Assembly (NCBI GenBank): GCA_964450355.1
Contig: CAYVDH010000142.1
Span: 1-9,348, forward strand
Length of the DNA: 9,348 nt
From: CAYVDH01 sp964450355
GTDB taxonomy: Bacteria; Bacteroidota; Bacteroidia; NS11-12g; UBA955
Reading direction: 5' to 3'
The stretch's first letter is position 1; every line of letters starts with the position of its first letter. Positions 1 to 6,019 of this stretch are shown here, piece after piece. The notes beneath the pieces are model-generated. The model ran no database searches. It worked only from the letters and a program-made list of their open reading frames with translations, and had not been told where the DNA came from. The translations under genes and the position numbers were made by a program.

Positions 1-11
1 AATATTTTATT

Positions 12-19
12 CAAATTTG
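12..19 (+). promoter_or_regulatory. Possible -7 promoter box upstream of the PASTA gene
   Basis: The octamer CAAATTTG matches the Bacteroidetes -7 consensus TAnnTTTG at every fixed base but the first. It ends 19 nt before the ATG at 39. The -33 element would lie off the left edge of the window, so the promoter cannot be confirmed. The gene could equally be the last member of an operon starting upstream. Confidence 0.35.
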
Positions 20-38
20 TAGCTTGATTAATTATTGA

Positions 39-650
39 ATGAATTTGAGTTTTAAAACCATACTTAAACATCTTTCTTTGGCAGGTATAGTTGTTATTGC
101 CTTTTTGCTATTAGCTATGTTGTTCACCAATTGGTTTACCAAGCATGGTGAAAGCATCAAAGTGCCCAAAATAGAAGGAATGCCATTAGAGAATGCCTAT
201 ACCTTATTAGATAAAGAAGGATTAGAACTCGAAGTTATTGATTCCATTTACAAAGAAGACATGAAACCCTTGGCCATTACGGAACAGGACCCTCCTGCTG
301 AGATGTTAGTAAAACCCGGAAGAACAATTTATGTGATTGTAAATACTGGTAAAAAACCCAAAGTTAAAATGCCATCATTACTCAATGGCTCATCCAATTT
401 GGCAACTGTATTGTTGCAAAATGCTGGTTTAAAGTTAGGCAAAGTAGATTCTGTTTTAAGCACATTAGGAAATGGATTAGTTATTAAACAAAAATACAAA
501 GGAAAAGACATAGCACCTAAAACACAACTTGAAAAAGGTTCTATCATAGACATTACCGTTTCAAAATTAGTTTCAAACAAAGACTCTACATCCATCAAAC
601 AAATGACAAATGGCGTGATTGATGAAAACAAAAAAAATGATTTGGAGTAA
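39..650 (+). CDS. Membrane-anchored protein with two PASTA domains
   Basis: This 203-residue protein has a short basic N-terminus (MNLSFKTILKH), one membrane segment at about residues 13-33, and an outward-facing remainder. PASTA repeat 1 covers about residues 38-103, with VPKIEGMPLENAYTLLDKEG, then the EQDPPAEMLVKPG turn and the closing strand TIYVIVNTG. PASTA repeat 2 covers about 107-176 (VKMPSLL..., IAPKTQLEKGSIIDITVS). The tail from about 177 is polar and probably disordered. PASTA domains in penicillin-binding proteins and Ser/Thr kinases bind peptidoglycan or muropeptides. Here there is no kinase or transpeptidase domain, so the protein is probably a periplasmic wall-binding or scaffold factor attached to the inner membrane. 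Such stand-alone PASTA proteins are common in Bacteroidetes. The ATG at 39 is chosen because it gives the complete membrane anchor. The domain call is firm; the role is inferred. Confidence 0.88.
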   Translation: MNLSFKTILKHLSLAGIVVIAFLLLAMLFTNWFTKHGESIKVPKIEGMPLENAYTLLDKEGLELEVIDSIYKEDMKPLAITEQDPPAEMLVKPGRTIYVIVNTGKKPKVKMPSLLNGSSNLATVLLQNAGLKLGKVDSVLSTLGNGLVIKQKYKGKDIAPKTQLEKGSIIDITVSKLVSNKDSTSIKQMTNGVIDENKKNDLE

Positions 651-659
651 AATAAAAGC

Positions 660-691
660 TTTGTATTATTGTTATATAATTATTAAATTTG
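660..691 (+). promoter_or_regulatory. Bacteroidetes-type -33/-7 promoter for the T9SS-protein operon
   Basis: TTTG at 660-663 and TAAATTTG at 684-691 match the -33 (TTTG) and -7 (TAnnTTTG) consensus, separated by 20 nt, within the accepted 17-20 nt spacing. The expected transcription start, about 4-7 nt beyond the box, falls at roughly 695-698, only a few bases before the ATG at 702. It lies in the 51-bp gap after the PASTA gene, so the downstream operon can be transcribed independently of it. Confidence 0.7.
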
Positions 692-701
692 TTCAACCAA
701 T

Positions 702-2627
702 ATGAAAAAATGTTTCTTGTTTGTCTGTAGTTTTATATTTTATAATGTATTGTTTTGTCAAGGTCCAATCATCACTACTTTACAAAAAAATCAACAATTA
801 ATTCATCAAAGTAAAGTAACTTCATCAAAAAAACGAGCAATTACAGATACACTTAAACTTGGTTTTATGGACGATTTCACTTCCACCAATGTGTATCCCG
901 ATACCCGAATTTGGATGGATAAACAAGTGTATATCAATTCGCATTTTCCTATCTCTCCTCCTTCTTATGGTGTAGCTACTTTTGATAATCTCAATGAGAA
1001 AGGTGTCCCTTACCGACCTTTGAGTGGCAATACCCATGGGGCTAGTGACACGCTTACGTCCAATCCTATCAATTTAAAAAACTATATAAAATTAAGTGTT
1101 GTAACCAATTACAGCATAGCAGATTCCATATACCTTAGTTTCTTTTATCAAGCACAAGGATTAGGAGATATTTTAGATAACAGCGATTCATTAGTGCTCA
1201 AGTTTAAAAAATCGGATGGGACTTGGAAAACAGTTTGGAAACAAACTGGCAGTGGAGTAAAGCCATTCAAACAAGTGCTGGTAGGCATATTATCCAATGA
1301 TTATTTATACAGTGGATTTCAATTTCGATTCATCAATTTCACCAAAAATACTGGCAACATGAATCAATGGCATTTGGATTATGTAAGAATGAATCTTGGC
1401 AGAAATAGACATGATACTCTGATTGCAGAAGTAGCTATCAATAAAATTCCAATTGGTCCATTGAAGTTTTATGAAAGCATGCCATATAATCATTTCAAGG
1501 TTAATCCAAATTTTCATGTTTTAGACAGTGTTATATTAACAATTAGAAACAACACCTTTGAAACCTCTCCTATTAATGTTGGATTTGGATATACAGCCTA
1601 TAATAAATACAACAGCATCATTAAAAACATTCCATTTGGTGCAGTCAATGAAAATGTAAATTCACAAATAGACTTCAGTAGAAAATTAATTTCTCCATCA
1701 TTGGACACATTTTCTAGCAAAAGCCCTCAAATTTCAGTTAAATATAAAATTAATTTACTAAGTAACGATATAACCACCTCTGAATACAACAATTTAGGTA
1801 ACAACAACGAATATACAAAAACAACCAAATTTGAAAATTACTTTGCCCATGATGATGGAACTGCTGAGGGAGGATTCGGTTTGGATTATGCTTCTCTTCC
1901 TAATGGTCCGGGTTATGTGGCTATCAAACATCAATTGGACAAAGCTGATACATTAAGAGGGTTATCCATCTTTTTTAACCGATCCATAGCTGATGTTCAA
2001 TACAAATATTTTGAACTTAAAATTTGGAAATCCATTAGCGAACCTCCAAGTCCTAATCCCAATGATGTCACTATTTACACATTGCCATTGAACACTACAA
2101 TATACAAAGACAGCATCAATGGGTTTGTAGATTTTATATTTGACACCATATTACCAATGACTGCTGGCACCTATTATGTAGGTTGGAAACAAAACAACAA
2201 TTTCATGTTGAATGTTGGGTATGACAACAATTATTTGTACGCTAAATCAGGAGGTAAAAACCCTAATATTTTTTACAATTTATTAGGCTATTGGGAATCG
2301 GTATCAGCCAACGTAACTGGGGCAGTAATGATTAGACCTATAGTAGGTGCTAAAATAAAAACTTTAACAAACATCGAAAAAACAATAACTCAAGATATAG
2401 ACATCACTATATACCCTAACCCAATTGCAGAAAACGATATTTTAAAAATTGAATCTGAAACAGAATTTAAAACCATAAAACTAATAGATATTACTGGGAA
2501 AACAGTATTTGAAACTAATGAAAACACACATGAAATCCCTGTGAAACACCTTCAATCTGGGCTTTATATTATACAAATAACTGACTATAACAATCATGTT
2601 TTTTCAAAAAAAATCATCAAAAATTAA
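702..2627 (+). CDS. Large secreted surface protein with C-terminal T9SS type A sorting domain
   Basis: The 641-residue protein starts with a Sec signal peptide (MKKCFLFVCSFIFYNVLFCQ, cleavage probably near residue 20). The C-terminal ~72 residues (about 570-641) form a T9SS type A sorting domain: IYPNP, then KLIDITGKTVFE, then LQSGLYIIQI and a basic end, KKIIKN. This predicts Sec export, passage through the type IX translocon, and removal of the tail at the cell surface. Between them, residues ~50-235 look like a beta-sandwich or lectin/MAM-like region, with PPSYGVATFDNLNEKGVPY near 85-105 and QWHLDYV near 222-228. Residues ~380-550 hold a second beta-rich module opening with the HDDGTAEGGFGLDY motif often seen in T9SS cargo. 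No catalytic motif is visible, so adhesion or extracellular binding is only a guess. It is the first gene of the unit that continues into the rhodanese, 10 nt downstream. Secretion route is well supported; function is unknown. Confidence 0.85.
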   Translation: MKKCFLFVCSFIFYNVLFCQGPIITTLQKNQQLIHQSKVTSSKKRAITDTLKLGFMDDFTSTNVYPDTRIWMDKQVYINSHFPISPPSYGVATFDNLNEKGVPYRPLSGNTHGASDTLTSNPINLKNYIKLSVVTNYSIADSIYLSFFYQAQGLGDILDNSDSLVLKFKKSDGTWKTVWKQTGSGVKPFKQVLVGILSNDYLYSGFQFRFINFTKNTGNMNQWHLDYVRMNLGRNRHDTLIAEVAINKIPIGPLKFYESMPYNHFKVNPNFHVLDSVILTIRNNTFETSPINVGFGYTAYNKYNSIIKNIPFGAVNENVNSQIDFSRKLISPSLDTFSSKSPQISVKYKINLLSNDITTSEYNNLGNNNEYTKTTKFENYFAHDDGTAEGGFGLDYASLPNGPGYVAIKHQLDKADTLRGLSIFFNRSIADVQYKYFELKIWKSISEPPSPNPNDVTIYTLPLNTTIYKDSINGFVDFIFDTILPMTAGTYYVGWKQNNNFMLNVGYDNNYLYAKSGGKNPNIFYNLLGYWESVSANVTGAVMIRPIVGAKIKTLTNIEKTITQDIDITIYPNPIAENDILKIESETEFKTIKLIDITGKTVFETNENTHEIPVKHLQSGLYIIQITDYNNHVFSKKIIKN

Positions 2628-2637
2628 TCCCAATAAA

Positions 2638-2940
2638 ATGCAAGACATCACAGCAGAAGAACTTAAATCACTGATAAAATCCAACACAAAAATTAATTTA
2701 ATTGACGTAAGGGAACAATATGAGTATGATGAATACAACATGAATGGAACTTTAATCCCCCTTGGCGATTTGCAATCTAAAATTGATGATTTAGAGGAAT
2801 TAAAAAATGAAGAAATCATTGTTCACTGTAAAAGTGGAATGAGAAGTGCTGCTGCAAAAGCATTTTTAGAAAAAAATGGCTTCACTAAAGTGAGAAATTT
2901 AATTGGTGGAGCAATGGCATATCGATCAATAGACAATTAA
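2638..2940 (+). CDS. Single-domain rhodanese-like protein
   Basis: This 100-residue cytoplasmic protein is the size of a minimal rhodanese (GlpE/PspE type). It shows INLIDVREQYEYDEYN (CH2A-like motif, about residues 19-34), the strand-loop IPLGDL, and the active-site loop HCKSGMRS with the persulfide-forming cysteine in a C-x-x-G-x-R arrangement near residue 63. It ends with the usual NLIGGAMAYR helix. Rhodaneses carry sulfane sulfur on this cysteine and pass it to cyanide, thioredoxin or other acceptors; the substrate here is unknown. I chose the ATG at 2638 rather than the in-frame ATG at 2596. The later start begins exactly at the domain (MQDITAEEL) and lies 10 nt after the previous stop, whereas the earlier one would add 14 low-complexity residues overlapping the T9SS gene. 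There is no signal peptide. The next gene starts 4 nt downstream, so the two are probably co-translated. Confidence 0.9.
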   Translation: MQDITAEELKSLIKSNTKINLIDVREQYEYDEYNMNGTLIPLGDLQSKIDDLEELKNEEIIVHCKSGMRSAAAKAFLEKNGFTKVRNLIGGAMAYRSIDN

Positions 2941-2944
2941 ACAA

Positions 2945-4837
2945 TTGGCAAAAAGGATAACTTTTACAATAATATTTTTTATTGCTTTAGTTATTTTAAC
3001 TATGTGTAAAGACAACACTTTGCACACCGAACAATTGCTGTACCTTAATCATCATGACACAGTAAACTATGTAGGAATAGAAAGCTGCAAATCTTGCCAC
3101 TTAGACAAATTTGAAACTTTTAAAGAAACTGGTATGGGTCAAAGTTTTCATGTAGCAAGCCTTGAAAAAACATCTGCAAATTTTAAAAACAATCAGGCTG
3201 TTTATGATGCATATCTTGATTTGTATTACTATCCATATTGGAAAAATAACACCTTTTATCTTCACGAATTTAGATTGAATGGAAAAGACACTACCCATTC
3301 AAGAATCGAAGAAATTACTTACATCATAGGTTCGGGACATCATACAAATTCGCACTTCACTTCAGAAAATGGATATTTGTTTCAAGCGCCTATTACTTTT
3401 TATACACAAAAAGGAAAATGGGATTTACCACCTGGATTTGAAAATGGCAACAATACTCGGTTCTCAAGAAAAATTGGATTAGAGTGCATGAGTTGTCATA
3501 ATGCTATGCCTAATCACAATGAGGAATCACTGAATCAATATCTAGAAGTACCTCATGGAATTAATTGTGAAAGGTGTCATGGTCCGGGTGAATTGCATGT
3601 AAAAGAGATGAGAAATGGACATGTAGTAGATGTAAAAAACGGCATAGATTATACCATTGTTAACCCGGGAAAATTGCCTTGGAAATTGCAAATAGATGTT
3701 TGTCAAAGATGCCATTTACAGGGAAATGCTGTGTTAAAACCGGGTAAAAAATTCACAGATTTTAGACCTGGCATGTCACTAACTCATACGTTTGATCAAT
3801 TCTCGCCAGAATACGAAAATGGAGAACAATTGATAATGGCTGCACATGCGGAGAGGTTTCAGCAAAGCAAATGTTTTATTTCGTCAGTAAAAGGCGACAT
3901 CAATAAAGATGGTAAAGCAGGATTTACTTGCATAAGCTGTCATAATCCTCATGTATCCGTTAGAAAAACAAACATTGAAAAATTCAATCAAACTTGCAAT
4001 CAATGCCATAAAACAAAACAAAAAACATGCACTGAAAACAAAGAATTGTTACTGAAAAAAAACAACAATTGTGTTGCTTGTCATATGCCATTGCAAGGCA
4101 CTGCCGATATTCCACATGTGAGTATTCACGACCATTTTATAAGAAAACCAAGTGCATTGACCAAGGACACAACACCATTAAAAATAAAAGGATTGAGATG
4201 CATTACCAACAAAAATCCTGATGTCAATACAGAAACTGAGGCTTACATTTCCTATTTTGAAAAATTTGATAACAATTCAATTTACATCAACAAAGCTGTT
4301 GAAAAAAGCAAAAAATTAAATTCTAATAATTCAACACATCAAATTACTTTGATTCATCTTTATTATGTATTAAAACAATACAATGACCTATTGAAAATGA
4401 ATTTGGACAACAATGAAATTAAAAAAGATGCTTGGTCGTGTTACAGAATAGCCAAGGCCTATGAAAGCTCAAACAAACAAGCAGAAGCTAAAGAATGGTT
4501 TCAAAACTGTTTGACTATTCAACCCCAAAATTTAGATTTTAAATTGCAATATGCATGGTTTCTAATACAAATAAAACAATATAAAGTAGCTGAGATTCAA
4601 TTGACAGAATACAACAAATTGTATTCAAAAACTTCAGAAAGTTATGCTTATTTAGGTTTAATAGAATTAAATAACAAAGAATTAGGTAAAGCAAAAAAAT
4701 ATTTTGATAAAGCATTGTCTTTAAATCCTGATTTGGAATTAGCTTTGCAAAACTTAAAAAATATTCAACTACAATTGGGTAACATCATTGAGGTTGAAAA
4801 ATTAGAACAAAGAATTAAAAACAAAAGAATAAAATGA
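2945..4837 (+). CDS. Exported seven-haem c-type cytochrome with C-terminal TPR repeats
   Basis: The 630-residue protein has an N-terminal export signal (AKRITFTIIFFIALVILTM) followed by Cys21. This may be a lipoprotein signal, although the lipobox LTMC has an unusual Met before the Cys. Seven CxxCH haem-attachment motifs follow, starting at C48, C181, C208, C253, C329, C351 and C376. The opening YVGIESCKSCHLDKFETFKE is characteristic of cytochrome c554-like multihaem proteins, and the haem region ends with CHMP and SIHDHFIRKP. C310 and C362 lie outside the haem motifs and could form a disulfide. From about residue 430 to the end there are helical TPR repeats, for example SYAYLGLIELNNKELGKAKK near 573-592, suggesting a protein-docking arm. 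It is probably a periplasmic or outer-membrane electron carrier; donor and acceptor are unknown. Translation appears to start at a TTG at 2945: the only upstream in-frame option before a stop (2930-2932) is an ATT, and the next ATG (3002) would delete the signal peptide. Confidence 0.88.
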   Translation: MAKRITFTIIFFIALVILTMCKDNTLHTEQLLYLNHHDTVNYVGIESCKSCHLDKFETFKETGMGQSFHVASLEKTSANFKNNQAVYDAYLDLYYYPYWKNNTFYLHEFRLNGKDTTHSRIEEITYIIGSGHHTNSHFTSENGYLFQAPITFYTQKGKWDLPPGFENGNNTRFSRKIGLECMSCHNAMPNHNEESLNQYLEVPHGINCERCHGPGELHVKEMRNGHVVDVKNGIDYTIVNPGKLPWKLQIDVCQRCHLQGNAVLKPGKKFTDFRPGMSLTHTFDQFSPEYENGEQLIMAAHAERFQQSKCFISSVKGDINKDGKAGFTCISCHNPHVSVRKTNIEKFNQTCNQCHKTKQKTCTENKELLLKKNNNCVACHMPLQGTADIPHVSIHDHFIRKPSALTKDTTPLKIKGLRCITNKNPDVNTETEAYISYFEKFDNNSIYINKAVEKSKKLNSNNSTHQITLIHLYYVLKQYNDLLKMNLDNNEIKKDAWSCYRIAKAYESSNKQAEAKEWFQNCLTIQPQNLDFKLQYAWFLIQIKQYKVAEIQLTEYNKLYSKTSESYAYLGLIELNNKELGKAKKYFDKALSLNPDLELALQNLKNIQLQLGNIIEVEKLEQRIKNKRIK

Positions 4838-5595
4838 AAATAGATTTTAATGATTATCCTAAAACTATCCCAGTATTGTTTATCATTCTAGGACTATTTA
4901 CACTTAAGCAATTCATTTTATACATTTATAAAAAAAGAACAAATGCTGTAAAAAGAGACAATTTTGTGATTGGAGTTAGTACCATTTATTACATTTTACT
5001 TTCCATTTTATTTGTCATATTGGTATTGTTGTTGTTGAAAGTAAACATTAAAGAATTTTTTACTTCCATTTCCATCATTGCTGCTGCTATTGCTATTGTT
5101 TCTAAAGATTACATATCCAATGCCATCAATGGAATGATATTGATGTTTAACAACCAGATAGCCCTAAATGATTACATCAGAATTGGAGAACACAAGGGCA
5201 AAATCATCAACATATCGTTGTTAAATGTGCAGTTAATTAACGATGACGATGATTTGATATACATTGCTAACAACACCGTATTGAGCAACGATATCGTAAA
5301 TTATACAAGGGGTGAAACTCATAAAACGTACATCGAATTTTGGATAGAAAATCATTTATTAAAAAACATAGATGAAATTGAGTCCTTTTTGTATCAAAAT
5401 GCTGTTGTAAAAAACACTTTTGTCTTAGAAGACACCTTTAAAATTAAAATAATGACTGTAAAATCGGATTTAATGAAGTTAAAAGCCGAAGTAAAATTAA
5501 ATACAAAAGAGCGCAAACAAGAACGATTGTATAGAAGGCAAATCATTGATTCATACTTAGATTTTATAAAACTTAAACAAAAAAATGGCGCTTAA
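4834..5595 (+). CDS. Small mechanosensitive channel of the MscS family
   Basis: This 253-residue inner-membrane protein has hydrophobic segments at about residues 11-31, 48-69 and 76-107. The third is the pore-lining TM3 (FTSISIIAAAIAIVSKDYI, then SNAINGMILMF). Next comes the MscS beta domain, with NDYIRIGEHKGKIINIS (residues ~112-128) and the position equivalent to the family's D-G-x-x-x-x-I-P-N loop, here NDDDDLIYIANN. The alpha/beta C-terminal domain follows and ends in a basic helix. E. coli MscS has 286 residues, so this is a compact but complete version. The family opens under membrane tension and releases solutes during hypo-osmotic shock. The pore segment carries Ala where classical MscS alternates Gly and Ala, so gating may differ. 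The ATG overlaps the stop of the cytochrome gene (ATGA), indicating translational coupling. Confidence 0.87.
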   Translation: MKIDFNDYPKTIPVLFIILGLFTLKQFILYIYKKRTNAVKRDNFVIGVSTIYYILLSILFVILVLLLLKVNIKEFFTSISIIAAAIAIVSKDYISNAINGMILMFNNQIALNDYIRIGEHKGKIINISLLNVQLINDDDDLIYIANNTVLSNDIVNYTRGETHKTYIEFWIENHLLKNIDEIESFLYQNAVVKNTFVLEDTFKIKIMTVKSDLMKLKAEVKLNTKERKQERLYRRQIIDSYLDFIKLKQKNGA

Positions 5596-5613
5596 AAAAG
5601 CAAAAGCAAATAG

Positions 5614-5642
5614 CTTGAAAAAATCAAGAATTAATTTTTTTT
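5614..5642 (+). terminator. Weak intrinsic terminator after the MscS gene
   Basis: A perfect 5-bp stem, CTTGA (5614-5618) with TCAAG (5624-5628), encloses an A5 loop. It is followed by AATTAA and a run of eight T at 5635-5642. The stem is short and AT-rich, so termination may be inefficient. Its position between the end of the four-gene unit and the next promoter supports the call. Confidence 0.4.
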
Positions 5643-5662
5643 AAAAAAAATTAAAAAAAAAG

Positions 5663-5692
5663 TTGCAAGTATAAATTCTCATTCTATTTTTG
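5663..5692 (+). promoter_or_regulatory. Bacteroidetes-type promoter for the small acidic-tail protein
   Basis: TTG at 5663-5665 and TATTTTTG at 5685-5692 match the -33/-7 consensus (TTG, TAnnTTTG) with a 19-nt spacer. The transcription start should fall near 5696-5699, leaving at most about 6 nt before the ATG at 5702. An A-rich tract lies just upstream of the -33 element and could act as an UP-like sequence. Confidence 0.7.
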
Positions 5693-5701
5693 CACTACCC
5701 T

Positions 5702-6019
5702 ATGGAGAAAAAAAGACGAATAGTAGATTACAGCAATGTCCCAGAAGAGATAGTAAACAAGCTAGGAGAACTTTACCCTAATGGCTATGAAAATAACATC
5801 ATAAAATTTCCAAATGCTAAAGGTGAGTTAATTTCAGCAGTAAGAGTAGAAACAGATGACACTATTTATTTGGTGAAAGTTTCGTCTCAACTGAAACAAA
5901 TGTTTGACGATTTGGACATCGATGAAATTGATTTAAGCAACGAAGAAACTGATGACTCATCTGATGAAGATGAAGATCAATTCAGTAAAGACAAACCCGG
6001 TGACGATTACGAAGATTAA
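5702..6019 (+). CDS. Conserved small protein of unknown function with an acidic C-terminal tail
   Basis: The product has 105 residues. An N-terminal basic patch (MEKKRRIVDYSNVPEEIVNKL) leads into a compact alpha/beta segment containing NIIKFPNAKGELISAVRVETDDTIYLVKVS (two quoted halves of one stretch, residues ~34-63). From about residue 68 it turns strongly acidic (DDLDIDEIDLSNEE, then DDSSDEDEDQF), probably a disordered tail. It resembles a family I recall as widespread in Bacteroidetes, beginning RRIVDY and containing DTIYLVKVS, with no known role; that recollection is unchecked. An upstream in-frame TTG at 5690 was rejected as the start because it lies inside the -7 promoter box. The gene is monocistronic, with its own promoter, and its stop codon overlaps that of murF on the other strand. 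A nucleic-acid- or ribosome-linked role would fit the charge pattern but is speculation. Confidence 0.8.
   Translation: MEKKRRIVDYSNVPEEIVNKLGELYPNGYENNIIKFPNAKGELISAVRVETDDTIYLVKVSSQLKQMFDDLDIDEIDLSNEETDDSSDEDEDQFSKDKPGDDYED

Noticed and set aside
630..637. Run of eight A near the end of the PASTA gene as a slippage or frameshift site
   Set aside because: The frame stays open to a nearby normal stop, and no downstream extension or alternative product is apparent. A-runs are common in this AT-rich DNA.
651..701. Terminator between the PASTA and T9SS genes
   Set aside because: Only the short palindrome AAAGCTTT is present, with no stem-loop followed by a T-run, so readthrough cannot be excluded.
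2596..2637. Longer rhodanese starting at the ATG at 2596
   Set aside because: It would overlap the end of the T9SS gene by 32 nt and add 14 Lys/Ser/Asn-rich residues before the domain. The ATG at 2638 fits the family and the gene spacing.
5690..5701. TTG start for the acidic-tail protein
   Set aside because: The codon is part of the -7 promoter box and would lie outside the transcript.
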